This document shows positions 26,957-35,034 of a DNA stretch of 64,000 bases, piece after piece. Numbering within the stretch: position 1 is the first letter of the stretch; every line of letters begins with the position of its first letter. The position numbers and the translations under genes are program-made. The notes beneath the pieces were generated by a model. It had not been told where the DNA came from. It was given only the letters and a program-made list of their open reading frames with translations, and did no database searches. The stretch is from assembly GCF_014200495.1 (NCBI RefSeq), contig NZ_JACHBY010000001.1, positions 310,001 to 374,000 of the forward strand. Reading direction: 5' to 3'. Origin of the DNA: Mucilaginibacter geliditolerans. Lineage in GTDB: Bacteria > Bacteroidota > Bacteroidia > Sphingobacteriales > Sphingobacteriaceae.

Positions 26957-27940
26957 ATGACAACAAAAAACATTGCACTTTGTGCGGGAGGATATACCGG
27001 GGAATATGAAGTTTCGCTTAACAGCGCTAAAAATATAGCTGCCAATCTTGATCCGGCTAAATACAAAGTTTATACCGTATTGATAAACCGCGATAGCTGG
27101 TTTTATGATGGCGAGGGGGGTAAAATAAATATTGATAAAAACGATTTCAGCCTAATCATAAAAGGGGAGAAGGTGAAGTTTGATTTCGCTTTTATCACCG
27201 TACACGGTACACCTGGCGAGGATGGTAAATTACAGGGTTATTTTGATATGATGGGCATCCCGTATAATACCTGCGATGCAACAACATCGGCTATTACCAT
27301 GAACAAGGCTTATACAAAAACTATTGTACATGGTATACATGGTCTTAATGCGGCCCGGTCAATGCAATTGCACCGTAAGGATGCGCATGATGTGGCAACA
27401 ATTGCCGCTAACTTAAAGTTCCCGTTGTTTATAAAACCTAACAACGGCGGCAGTAGCGTGGGCATGAGCAAGGTGCATAATATTGCCGGCTTACCCGAGG
27501 CGCTTAAAAAAGCATTTGATGAGGATGACCAGGTTTTGGTTGAGGAGTTTATAAAAGGACGCGAGTTTAGCAGGGGTATAGCCCGTTTAAAAGGTAAGAT
27601 CACGGTTTTACCCGCCACTGAAATAATAAGCTTTAAGGAGTTTTTTGATTACGAAGCCAAATATACTGCCGGAGCATCTGAAGAAATTACACCTGCCGAT
27701 CTGAGCCCTGAGCTAAACGATAAAATTGCCGAAATACTCACCGAAATTTACCTGCGCCTAAACTGCAAAGGCATGGTACGTATTGATTTTATTTTGCTGG
27801 AGGATACGCTTGATTTTTATTTTATCGAAGTAAATACTACGCCCGGACAATCTGCTGCAAGCTTGATACCACAACAGGTACGCGCAGCTGGTATGAGCGT
27901 AATGGATTTTTATGGTGATTTGATTGAAGGAGCGTTCTAG
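26957..27940 (+). CDS. ddl: D-alanine--D-alanine ligase
   Basis: This 327-residue ATP-grasp enzyme makes the D-Ala-D-Ala dipeptide for peptidoglycan. Visible motifs are CAGGYTGEYEVSL at the N-terminus, FIKPNNGGSSVGMSKV (ATP-binding lid), VEEFIKGREFSRGI, and FIEVNTTPGQSA with the metal-binding Glu/Asn. The start at 26957 is chosen because the upstream extension to 26894 would include the -7 promoter box. It is divergent from the PASTA-rhodanese-mltG operon. Confidence 0.93.
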   Translation: MTTKNIALCAGGYTGEYEVSLNSAKNIAANLDPAKYKVYTVLINRDSWFYDGEGGKINIDKNDFSLIIKGEKVKFDFAFITVHGTPGEDGKLQGYFDMMGIPYNTCDATTSAITMNKAYTKTIVHGIHGLNAARSMQLHRKDAHDVATIAANLKFPLFIKPNNGGSSVGMSKVHNIAGLPEALKKAFDEDDQVLVEEFIKGREFSRGIARLKGKITVLPATEIISFKEFFDYEAKYTAGASEEITPADLSPELNDKIAEILTEIYLRLNCKGMVRIDFILLEDTLDFYFIEVNTTPGQSAASLIPQQVRAAGMSVMDFYGDLIEGAF

Positions 27941-27996
27941 GAACCAGGATTTTTAGGATTTAAGCGATTTTCTTGATATGAGCCTTGTGTCATTTT

Positions 27997-29124
27997 CTAT
28001 TTAAACTTTTCCTTCAGTTTTAGGAAAGGGGTTTCAAATAAATAATAACTGATATAGGCAATCGGGATCATAAAGACCAGCTTTAGCACTATTACGAAGA
28101 TCAGCGGTAAGCTGTTCAGCTCTTTTAACCACGGTATCCAAAAGAATTTGCCGATGAAAATTTGCTGCCATATGTATATGCTATAGGATAGAATTCCAAT
28201 TTTAACCAGGATACGATTACTTAAAATCTTCGATAAAAAGTTTTGTGATCTGATATTTAACAATATTACATAGGCTATAATAATTGAAGATATATACTCA
28301 GATGTATACTTACTGTATAAAATGAAATTTCTTGTACTTATTAGGATTGCTAATATTAATAAGAAGAAGCTTAGAAAATAATGCTTGTTGTTTGGTTCAG
28401 ACTTAATGATTCCTTTAAATGTTAAGATTGAAAATACCGAACCAATTAAAATTATAGTTGGCCCTTTCCAAAAAGAATACATTATGAATTTTATAAACAG
28501 TTCGAAAATATGATTTGTGAAAGAGTATCCGATACAATTAAAAGCCAGAATTGATAGGAGCGGAACAAAAATCACAACGAATAAAGCGAAATTGAAATAC
28601 CTTTTTATGCCTAAGTACATTAATAAAGGTAAAATGATATAAAACTGTTCTTCAACAGACAGTGTCCAAAGATGAGCTGTAAATGGTTGGTTCTTAATAG
28701 GTAAGTTTTTTAAAAACAGAAATGAGTATATAAAATCTGATTTTGTACTCATTCGGTAATAGCAAACACTGATAATGATGAGTACTATCAGGAATAAATA
28801 GGCTAATGGTACAATTCGCAATATTCTTCGGGTATAGAAATGTTTAACCGAGATGTTGCCTGTTCGCAGTTTTTCTTTTATTAATTGTGTCGTGATTAAA
28901 AATCCACTAAGTACAAAAAAGATATGTACCCCTATTTTGCTGTCAATTAATAAATTATAATGAAAAAGAATGGTATCAGTACCAAAATGAGCGAGCATAA
29001 CCATGAAAATGGCAATTGCTCTTAACCCATCTAAAGAGGGAAAATAGTTACCTTGCAACACTTCAGGAACAGTTGTAATTTCAGCAAGCAGTTTTATTCT
29101 GGTTGTCTTTAGATATTTCAGCAC
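27997..29124 (-). CDS. Membrane acyltransferase (acyltransferase 3, OafA/YrhL-like)
   Basis: This 375-residue protein has about ten transmembrane helices and the family signature LDGLRAIAIFMVMLAHFG, with Arg35 and His46 in the R-x10-H motif needed for acyl transfer. LWTLSVEEQFYIILPLL is a second conserved block. Members O-acetylate polysaccharides, lipids or peptidoglycan. It starts 62 bp after the exosortase partner gene on the same strand and is probably the last gene of that operon, which hints that the sorted protein or its attached glycan is acylated. That link is inference. Confidence 0.85.
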   Translation of the reverse strand: MLKYLKTTRIKLLAEITTVPEVLQGNYFPSLDGLRAIAIFMVMLAHFGTDTILFHYNLLIDSKIGVHIFFVLSGFLITTQLIKEKLRTGNISVKHFYTRRILRIVPLAYLFLIVLIIISVCYYRMSTKSDFIYSFLFLKNLPIKNQPFTAHLWTLSVEEQFYIILPLLMYLGIKRYFNFALFVVIFVPLLSILAFNCIGYSFTNHIFELFIKFIMYSFWKGPTIILIGSVFSILTFKGIIKSEPNNKHYFLSFFLLILAILISTRNFILYSKYTSEYISSIIIAYVILLNIRSQNFLSKILSNRILVKIGILSYSIYIWQQIFIGKFFWIPWLKELNSLPLIFVIVLKLVFMIPIAYISYYLFETPFLKLKEKFK

Positions 29125-29186
29125 TCAACTAAATTTAGGTGTAACGAAATTACAAATTATAATTGCAGGGATAGACTTTGTTACCG

Positions 29187-29597
29187 CTACACATTTTTCT
29201 CTGCTTTGCCAAACTTACTATTCAATATCCCTACGGCAATATAAATAACAGGCGAAATAAGAAACTCAAACAAGGTGTCGGCAATATTGCGGATTTGCAT
29301 GGTAACTGCACCGAAAGTCCAGTCGTAAATACCGATGAGAAGTAGTAATGTTATGATTACTATATGTATCATGTGCCAAATGAACATCATCCAGTCGCCC
29401 GTATATTTTTTTAACGCGAAGGTACCGGTTCCGTATATGGTTAATACCGCTACTAATTTACCCACATGCCTTATTTTGCGTGGGATGGATTGATAGTAGC
29501 TAACATCAACTAAATACAAGTTATATAAGGAATAAATGACAGCTATTATTATAAATCCCAGCCAGTAATAGCGTTGTTTATTGCTCAGTTTCAGCAT
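29187..29597 (-). CDS. Four-helix membrane protein encoded with the exosortase
   Basis: This 136-residue protein has four predicted membrane helices (about 11-30, 45-62, 68-90 and 108-127) and short polar loops, with no known catalytic motif. Its start overlaps the exosortase gene by 20 bp. From memory, Bacteroidota exosortases of the XrtX group are accompanied by a small XrtX-associated membrane protein, and this fits in size and position. The assignment is not verified. A role as exosortase partner is the simplest reading. Confidence 0.6.
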   Translation of the reverse strand: MLKLSNKQRYYWLGFIIIAVIYSLYNLYLVDVSYYQSIPRKIRHVGKLVAVLTIYGTGTFALKKYTGDWMMFIWHMIHIVIITLLLLIGIYDWTFGAVTMQIRNIADTLFEFLISPVIYIAVGILNSKFGKAEKNV

Positions 29598-30177
29598 GCG
29601 TAATTTTAAGCTTTTTTACGAAGATTAGCCACAGTGCAATAATAAGGGCATAAACTATAAATGTGAAAACATAGTGGTGCGCAAAGTCGGCATACTTAGG
29701 GTTATATATGATAGTATAGGCCACCACAGCACATCTGATAACATTTGTAATGTGGATGAGCAAAATACCACCTGTAATAAATATTATTTTTCGCCATAAT
29801 GATGCCGGCATACATACAATAAACCCGGCATAGAGTACAAATAGCTCAAGCGCGTTGCAAGGGTCTTCAATTGAAATAACGTTCCGCTGATTAAAGTAAA
29901 CATCCTCCAGCGGACTGATAACTGGCCCGTTATCGGTAATAACGGTACCGATATCAGATTTGGCATAGTAAGCAGTTGAGTTAGTATACTTATTTAACAG
30001 CCAGGAAGTACCATTTGCAACTGAATGGCTGAGTGGCTTATCCAATACCCGTGTAGGTAATAAGAAAACCAGGTATAATATTTTCCAGCTGATTAAAATT
30101 GCAAGGGCACGTAATATAAACTGCCTTACAGCTACCGGAACTTTTTTCCACTTACTTCTATACGTGTCAATAACCAT
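29578..30177 (-). CDS. Exosortase-family membrane transpeptidase (XrtX-like)
   Basis: This 199-residue protein is a multi-span membrane protein with the exosortase/archaeosortase triad. Cys107 is in IEDPCNALELFVLY, Arg148 in HITNVIRCAVVAY, and His167 or His168 in ADFAHHYVF. Exosortases cleave the C-terminal sorting tail of exported proteins and probably join the product to a cell-surface acceptor. The gene begins one base inside the stop of the upstream small gene (TAATG), whose product carries a fitting sorting tail. A second tailed protein is encoded at 30914-31141. The subtype name XrtX is from memory and tentative. Confidence 0.82.
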   Translation of the reverse strand: MVIDTYRSKWKKVPVAVRQFILRALAILISWKILYLVFLLPTRVLDKPLSHSVANGTSWLLNKYTNSTAYYAKSDIGTVITDNGPVISPLEDVYFNQRNVISIEDPCNALELFVLYAGFIVCMPASLWRKIIFITGGILLIHITNVIRCAVVAYTIIYNPKYADFAHHYVFTFIVYALIIALWLIFVKKLKITHAETEQ

Positions 30178-30488
30178 TAGGCTAATTTAATAAGTTTGTT
30201 TTTCTTAATAGCAGTAATTCCAATAACAACTCCGGCAGCCATTAAAAACATTAAACCATTATTAATTGGTAGCTGCGTGCCTGAGCCGCCAGTATTGCCT
30301 GTGTTACCAGTATTTCCTGAACCTGACGGGCCGTCTAAGCCAAGTAAACCCAAAAGATCGCCCAACCAACTATTCGAATTATTACTTGTGACTGTAGCAA
30401 CAGTAATAGTACTTGCGTTTGCAGGTGCAGCCATAAAAAGAGTGCTCGCTAACATAATAACTGAGAATAAATAAATGTGCTTTTTCAT
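30177..30488 (-). CDS. Exosortase substrate with PINNG C-terminal sorting tail
   Basis: This 103-residue protein has a signal peptide (about 1-25, ending APANA) and a Gly/Asn/Thr/Ser low-complexity stretch (about 55-72, GNT repeated three times). The tripartite C-terminal tail is PINNG at 74-78, a hydrophobic helix at 79-93 and a basic end (KKNKLIK). This matches the layout of PEP-CTERM-type signals. From memory it resembles the Bacteroidota PID-CTERM class. It is coupled to the exosortase gene by a TAATG overlap. The mature part is only about 50 residues, so it may be a small surface or matrix peptide. Confidence 0.78.
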   Translation of the reverse strand: MKKHIYLFSVIMLASTLFMAAPANASTITVATVTSNNSNSWLGDLLGLLGLDGPSGSGNTGNTGNTGGSGTQLPINNGLMFLMAAGVVIGITAIKKNKLIKLA

Positions 30489-30573
30489 AATTTATTGTTT
30501 GTTGATTTATAAAGTTAATGCAACAATTATGCCCCATGCCAATGATGCACTATTTATTTTTGTTCAGCGATAT

Positions 30574-30630
30574 TTTCTCTTAATGAATTTTATATTTCTT
30601 TTAGGGAAATATAAAATTCATTAAGAGAAA
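30574..30630. repeat. Perfect 25-bp palindrome upstream of the first exosortase-substrate gene
   Basis: Arms at 30574-30598 and 30606-30630 are exact reverse complements with a 7-nt loop. The sequence is AT-rich, so it is a poor intrinsic terminator. It lies 86-142 bp upstream of the start of the minus-strand substrate gene, in its promoter or 5' leader. Confidence 0.75.
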
Positions 30631-30820
30631 TGTTTTTCTACGTGGTTTATCATCCCCAAGTTGTGGAAATATTAACCTATGGGAATTTATTAAAGTAGAA
30701 TTTGAAAAAGGTGAATAATTTATCTTTTGGATGAATTTAAAAAAGAATAATATATAACAGGAAAAGTACATCTGTCAGCATATTAATTTAATGCGATTTG
30801 AAAAAGTTTATAAAATCAAA

Positions 30821-30846
30821 AACCGGCAAATGTTAATAAGCCGGTT
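30821..30846 (-). terminator. Intrinsic terminator of the second substrate gene
   Basis: On the minus strand AACCGGC (30846-30840) pairs with GCCGGTT (30827-30821), followed by TTTGATTTT. The pairing can be extended outward to 30810 and 30857 with two mismatches. It lies 68 bp beyond the stop of the minus-strand gene at 30914, so that gene is a separate transcript. Confidence 0.7.
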
Positions 30847-30913
30847 CCTGATTTTATAGGGTATTAATTATGTACTATAACTATTGCGTTAAATATCTAA
30901 TCGCAAAAAAAAA

Positions 30914-31141
30914 TTATGCTTTTACAGTAACAGCTTTAAGTGATTTTGCTTTACTAACAGTAGTTATACCAATAGCAACACCTGCAACCATTAAAAATGC
31001 AACACCATTATTGATTGGCAAGTGGGTTGAAGGAGGGGTTGGTTTTGTTGGCGGGCAATATGGTTGTCTATCATGTGCTGTTGCCCTTGCTGAAATTAAT
31101 ACTGTTATTGCTATGATAACTAAGAAAAGTTTCTTTTTCAT
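30914..31141 (-). CDS. Second small exosortase substrate with PINNG sorting tail
   Basis: This 75-residue protein has a signal peptide (about 1-22, ending ARATA), a very short Pro-rich mature part (CPPTKPTPPSTH) and the tail PINNG (42-46), hydrophobic helix (47-60) and basic end. The tail aligns without gaps with the tail of the protein at 30177-30488 (PINNG, FLM, AGV, IGIT and Lys residues shared). It is transcribed separately from the exosortase operon, with its own terminator. The mature peptide would be only about 20-25 residues long. Confidence 0.75.
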   Translation of the reverse strand: MKKKLFLVIIAITVLISARATAHDRQPYCPPTKPTPPSTHLPINNGVAFLMVAGVAIGITTVSKAKSLKAVTVKA

Positions 31142-31150
31142 GGATATTGA

Positions 31151-31211
31151 TTTTACTGTTTAATGCCAAAACATAGGCAAGTATTGTACCTAACGGCATT
31201 TAACTGTAAAA
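31151..31211. repeat. Imperfect 17-bp palindrome in the leader of the second substrate gene
   Basis: Arms at 31151-31167 and 31195-31211 match as reverse complements at 15 of 17 positions around a 27-nt loop. The inner arm ends 10 bp before the start codon of the minus-strand gene at 31141, so it can fold in the 5' leader or serve as an operator. Confidence 0.6.
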
Positions 31212-31340
31212 AACAATAAAACAGGTGTATAATTGGGGCTTAGAATACCCAACCTGTGAAAATTGACTTTATAAATAGGGGATTTATATACTATACCAGA
31301 GTGATTTACAAATAATAGTTAAATGACTCAATTTCCTATT

Positions 31341-31748
31341 TCAATTCAGATAATGCTCAATAACATCCTGCGGTATGGGCACTCCTTTGCCCGTTTTAAG
31401 GTCTATCAATACAAAATCAAACCACCCATCGCAGCAAATTTTCCCGGTTACTTTGCTGATGATCTCAAAATGAACCTTGCATTTCTTTGCATCGATGGTT
31501 TTAATACCTGTACGCACTAAAAAATAATCACTCATTTTAAGTGCCCGCTTGTAATCCATATACACACTGCGTACCAGCCAGCCAAAACCACGTTCAATGA
31601 ATGACTCCATACTTAACCCATAGCAGCGTTCCATCTGATCATAGCGCGCAGCCAGCACATAATCAAAGTACTTACTGTTATGCACATGGTTAAACATATC
31701 AATGTCGTCGGGGCGTACACGGAGTTCGGATTCGTAAGTAGTATACAT
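31341..31748 (-). CDS. Acyl-CoA thioesterase, hotdog fold
   Basis: This 135-residue 4HBT-type protein has the signature RPDDIDMFNHVHNSKYFDY, where the Asp before MFNH is the catalytic residue. It is similar in size to the thioesterase at 24185-24592 but differs in its active-site segment (NHVHN versus GYVYYGN), so the two probably act on different acyl-CoAs. It stands alone on the minus strand, divergent from rpsO. Confidence 0.85.
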   Translation of the reverse strand: MYTTYESELRVRPDDIDMFNHVHNSKYFDYVLAARYDQMERCYGLSMESFIERGFGWLVRSVYMDYKRALKMSDYFLVRTGIKTIDAKKCKVHFEIISKVTGKICCDGWFDFVLIDLKTGKGVPIPQDVIEHYLN

Positions 31749-31752
31749 TTGA

Positions 31753-31872
31753 GTTGAAAGTCTATAGTTAAAAGTCTCAAGTCAAAAGTAGGATAATTGT
31801 TTTTTGATTTTAGTTTTGATGTATTAAATATTGCATTTTCACTCAGGACTAGAGACTGAGGGCTATGGACTA
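31753..31872. repeat. Word-array inverted repeat between thioesterase and rpsO
   Basis: The left part (31753-31790) contains variants of AGTCTATAGT and AGTCTCAAGTC. The right part (31841-31872) contains ACTCAGGACTAGAGACTGAG and GGCTATGGACT, which are reverse-complement variants. The match is imperfect but has the same two-halves layout as the other intergenic repeats here. Confidence 0.5.
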
Positions 31873-31903
31873 AAAATCTATTTTTACTTTTGAATTAATT
31901 GGC

Positions 31904-31911
31904 TATCTTTG
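31904..31911 (+). promoter_or_regulatory. -7 promoter box of rpsO
   Basis: TATCTTTG fits TAnnTTTG. It lies 47 bp before the rpsO ATG at 31959, leaving a leader of about 40 nt in which S15 could bind for autoregulation, as known in other bacteria. Confidence 0.6.
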
Positions 31912-31958
31912 CACCCACAATTAACAAAATTTATTTACGCTTTAGTATTATTCAAGTA

Positions 31959-32237
31959 ATGTATTTAAGTAAAGAATGGAAATCAGAGATTTTCGAACAA
32001 CACGGTAAAGCTGTTACCGACACAGGATCTACCGAAGGACAGGTAGCTTTATTTACAAACCGTATTGCTCATTTAACCGGTCACTTAAAGAAAAATAAAC
32101 ACGATTTTTCTACCCAGTTATCGCTTCAAAAATTAGTAGGTAAACGCCGCGGATTGCTGGCTTACCTATACAAAAAAGATATCAACAGGTATCGTGCTAT
32201 TATCAAAGCATTGGCATTAAGAGATATCATTAAATAA
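31959..32237 (+). CDS. rpsO: 30S ribosomal protein S15
   Basis: This 92-residue protein binds 16S rRNA in the platform of the small subunit. The family pattern is clear: TGSTEGQVALFTNRIAHLTGHLK, then HDFSTQLSLQKLVGKRRGLLAYL and a basic end. The start at 31959 (MYLSKEWKSE) is chosen over an upstream in-frame Met at 31899 because the latter lies before the -7 promoter box and would exceed the family length. An intrinsic terminator and then pnp follow. Confidence 0.96.
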   Translation: MYLSKEWKSEIFEQHGKAVTDTGSTEGQVALFTNRIAHLTGHLKKNKHDFSTQLSLQKLVGKRRGLLAYLYKKDINRYRAIIKALALRDIIK

Positions 32238-32255
32238 TATCTTATACGTACCAAA

Positions 32256-32290
32256 CAAAAAGCCGTCTCAAATTTAAGGGGATGGCTTTT
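32256..32290 (+). terminator. Terminator between rpsO and pnp
   Basis: AAAAGCCGTC pairs with GATGGCTTTT (one G-T pair) around a loop of about 12 nt and ends in a T-run. It lies 19 bp past the rpsO stop. Confidence 0.7.
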
Positions 32291-32369
32291 TTACTTTCTG
32301 AAACAAAAGTTTACACACAAATAAAATCGGTGCGCCCTAAAGACGAAAGCGCATCATAACACACAAAAG

Positions 32370-34490
32370 ATGAATGTAATTAAAAAAGTAATCGATTTAG
32401 GTGACGGCCGCACCATCGAGATCGAAACAGGTAAACTGGCCAAACAAGCCGATGGATCAGTAGTAATAAAAATGGGTGATACCATGTTATTAGCTACCGT
32501 AGTTTCATCGCCTGACGCAAAGGAAGGAGTTGATTTTTTACCTCTTTCTGTTGATTATCAAGAAAAATACGCTGCCACTGGTCGTATTCCAGGTGGCTTT
32601 TTACGCCGTGAGGCACGTTTATCAGACTATGAGGTATTGATCTCCCGTTTGGTTGACCGTGCATTACGCCCAATGTTCCCTGAAGATTATCATGCTGATA
32701 CACAAGTAATGATAACCTTAATATCAGCTGATAAGGATATTATGCCTGATTGTTTAGCTGGCTTAGCTGCATCAGCAGCATTATCAGTTTCTGATATCCC
32801 TTTCAATGGCCCTATATCCGAAGTTCGTGTAGCTAAAGTTGACGGTAAATTAGTTATCAACCCAACTTTAACTCAATTGCAAACTGCAACTTTAGAATTT
32901 ATTGTTGCCGGTAGCGAGTTTGACATCAACATGGTTGAAGGTGAAAGTGCTGAGATACAGGAAGCTGAATTAGTTGAAGCAATTAAATTTGCACACGAAG
33001 CTATTAAGGTACAATGCTTTATACAAAAAGAGCTGACTATTGCAGTTGGAAAAACTGAAAAACGCGTTTACAGCCACGAGCACAGCAATGATGAGTTGGA
33101 GAAAGCTATCTACGCTGCTACTTATGATAAAGTTTACGCTATTGCTGCTGAAGCATCTGGTAAAGACGAGCGTGGTGCTAAATTTAAAGCAGTACGTGAC
33201 GAATACATCGCTACCTTAGGCGAAATTGATGATATCACTAAATTCTTAGCTAAAAAATACTATCACGATGTGGAGTATGATGCTATTCGTAACCTGGTAT
33301 TAGACGAAGGCAAACGTTTAGACGGTCGTACCACTACCCAGATCCGCCCAATATGGAGTGAAGTTGGTTATTTACCATCTGCACACGGTTCTGCTGTATT
33401 CACCCGTGGCGAAACACAGTCATTAACAACAGTTACCTTAGGTGCTAAGGATGATGAGCAAATGATTGATGGCGCGTTCATTAACGGTTATCAAAAATTC
33501 TTATTACACTATAACTTCCCTGGTTTCTCAACCGGTGAGGTTCGCCCAAACAGGGGAGCTGGTCGTCGTGAGATTGGTCACGGTAACTTAGCTATGCGTT
33601 CATTAAAACGTGTATTACCTGCCGAAGACGCAAATCCATACACTATCCGTATAGTATCTGATATCCTTGAATCAAACGGTTCGTCATCAATGGCTACGGT
33701 TTGTGCCGGTACATTGGCGTTGATGGATGCAGGTGTTAAAATCACCAACCCGGTATCAGGTATCGCGATGGGATTGATCACCAATGAAATGGGTACTAAA
33801 TATGCTATCCTTTCTGATATTTTGGGTGATGAAGATCACTTAGGTGATATGGACTTTAAAGTAACCGGTACTAAAAATGGTATTGTTGCTGTTCAAATGG
33901 ACCTGAAAATAAATGGTTTATCATACGAAGTTTTAACAAATGCTTTAAACCAGGCTAAAGAAGGCCGTTTACATATCCTTGGTGAAATGGCTAAAACCAT
34001 TACTGAGCCTCGTGAGGATTACAAACCACATGCACCACGCATTATCACTATCCGTATAGATAAGGAATACATTGGCGCGGTAATTGGCCCGGGAGGAAAG
34101 ATCATCCAGGAAATGCAACGCGAAACCGGTGCTACCATCTCAATTGAAGAAGTTGGCAACCAGGGTGTAGTTCAAATCTTTGCTGATAACAAGGAAGCAA
34201 TTGATAAAGCGGTAACCCGTATCAAAAACATCGCTTCAAAACCTGAGGTTGGCGAGATATACGAAGGCAAAGTAAAATCAATTATGCCTTTCGGCGCATT
34301 TGTTGAAATTATGCCGGGTAAAGATGGTTTATTACACATTTCTGAAATTGATCACCGCAGGATAGAAACTATGGATGGTATATTCCAGATTGGCGATGAA
34401 GTTCGCGTTAAATTGCTTGATATTGATAAGCAAGGTAAATTCAAACTTTCAAGAAAAGCGTTATTGCCAAAGCCTGAACCGGCTAAGTAA
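32370..34490 (+). CDS. pnp: Polynucleotide phosphorylase
   Basis: This 706-residue enzyme degrades RNA 3' to 5' using phosphate. Two RNase PH domains (about 1-230 and 310-540) flank a helical linker. A KH domain (about 550-612, [23 protein letters not shown]) and an S1 domain (about 620-695, [20 protein letters not shown]) complete the standard layout. Conserved FFRxEGR-type ([17 protein letters not shown]) and SDIL segments are present. The rpsO-pnp order is the usual bacterial arrangement. Confidence 0.97.
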   Translation: MNVIKKVIDLGDGRTIEIETGKLAKQADGSVVIKMGDTMLLATVVSSPDAKEGVDFLPLSVDYQEKYAATGRIPGGFLRREARLSDYEVLISRLVDRALRPMFPEDYHADTQVMITLISADKDIMPDCLAGLAASAALSVSDIPFNGPISEVRVAKVDGKLVINPTLTQLQTATLEFIVAGSEFDINMVEGESAEIQEAELVEAIKFAHEAIKVQCFIQKELTIAVGKTEKRVYSHEHSNDELEKAIYAATYDKVYAIAAEASGKDERGAKFKAVRDEYIATLGEIDDITKFLAKKYYHDVEYDAIRNLVLDEGKRLDGRTTTQIRPIWSEVGYLPSAHGSAVFTRGETQSLTTVTLGAKDDEQMIDGAFINGYQKFLLHYNFPGFSTGEVRPNRGAGRREIGHGNLAMRSLKRVLPAEDANPYTIRIVSDILESNGSSSMATVCAGTLALMDAGVKITNPVSGIAMGLITNEMGTKYAILSDILGDEDHLGDMDFKVTGTKNGIVAVQMDLKINGLSYEVLTNALNQAKEGRLHILGEMAKTITEPREDYKPHAPRIITIRIDKEYIGAVIGPGGKIIQEMQRETGATISIEEVGNQGVVQIFADNKEAIDKAVTRIKNIASKPEVGEIYEGKVKSIMPFGAFVEIMPGKDGLLHISEIDHRRIETMDGIFQIGDEVRVKLLDIDKQGKFKLSRKALLPKPEPAK

Positions 34491-34513
34491 TAAATAGCAA
34501 TAATTAGTATATG

Positions 34514-34546
34514 CAAAGCCCTCATAAAGAGGGCTTTGTTATTTTG
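34514..34546 (+). terminator. Terminator of pnp
   Basis: CAAAGCCCTC (34514-34523) pairs perfectly with GAGGGCTTTG (34529-34538), with a 5-nt loop followed by TTATTTTG. It lies 23 bp after the pnp stop. Confidence 0.85.
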
Positions 34547-34639
34547 TTGAAAATTTATTTTTTAATTTTAAAACAAAAGCTAATTTTTAGGCTTTCTATC
34601 AGTTAAATAGTTTCAAAAAGCCGAGTTTTTTATCGAAAA

Positions 34640-34912
34640 ATGACATCTACTACCGAAGATCCTTTAGATTTTCTTGATAATAATGCGAATAAAATCCAGA
34701 ACAGCGCACAAACTGATCTGATCCAGCAATTATTATATGAAATTATAAGGGTTAAAGAATTAATCAAGTATTATGAATCCATTCCAAATGGAGGTGGTCA
34801 ACTTGGTGCCTCTATTTTGAACGAACTGGTATCAGAAGCTTATAGTTCGCTGGTTAATTACGATATCATCCTTATGAAAAAATATTACGATCTGTTATTG
34901 AATTGTGATTAA
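34640..34912 (+). CDS. Small conserved-looking acidic helical protein, unknown function
   Basis: This 90-residue soluble protein has no signal peptide or membrane helix. It is predicted mostly helical, with an acidic N-terminus (TEDPLDFLDNN), a helix DLIQQLLYEIIRVKELIKYYE, a GGGQ turn and a second helix pair. I do not recognise the family. The codon use and reading frame look like the neighbours, and it is flanked by the pnp terminator and a repeat element, so it is probably a single-gene transcript. A helical-bundle adaptor is one possibility. Confidence 0.6.
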   Translation: MTSTTEDPLDFLDNNANKIQNSAQTDLIQQLLYEIIRVKELIKYYESIPNGGGQLGASILNELVSEAYSSLVNYDIILMKKYYDLLLNCD

Positions 34913-34916
34913 TTTA

Positions 34917-35008
34917 AGTCCGAAAGACCGAAAGTCTGTAAAGACCGGAAGTAATTACATTGATTTAACTTTTTCTTACTGACTTTCCGACTTCCGGACT
35001 TTCCGACT
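34917..35008. repeat. Word-array inverted repeat upstream of rpe
   Basis: The left half (34917-34951) repeats GTCCGAAAG with variants (GACCGAAAGTC, AGACCGGAAG). The right half (34978-35008) carries the reverse complement (GACTTTCCGACTTCC, GGACTTTCCGACT). A spacer of about 26 bp separates them. The rpe promoter follows directly. Confidence 0.7.
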
Positions 35009-35022
35009 AAAATCCTAATTAC

Positions 35023-35030
35023 TATCTTTG
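35023..35030 (+). promoter_or_regulatory. -7 promoter box of rpe
   Basis: TATCTTTG fits TAnnTTTG exactly, and the rpe ATG at 35035 follows after only four bases. Transcription should begin at or beside the start codon, which points to a leaderless mRNA. Confidence 0.65.
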
Positions 35031-35034
35031 AGGC

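Noticed and set aside
30574..30630. Intrinsic terminator for the gene at 30914
   Set aside because: The stem is almost entirely A/T and lies far downstream. A GC-rich terminator at 30821-30846 already fits that role.
30870..31163. Plus-strand frames of 97 and 92 codons antisense to the two sorting-tail genes
   Set aside because: They are mirror images of the real minus-strand genes, which have signal peptides and matching sorting tails.
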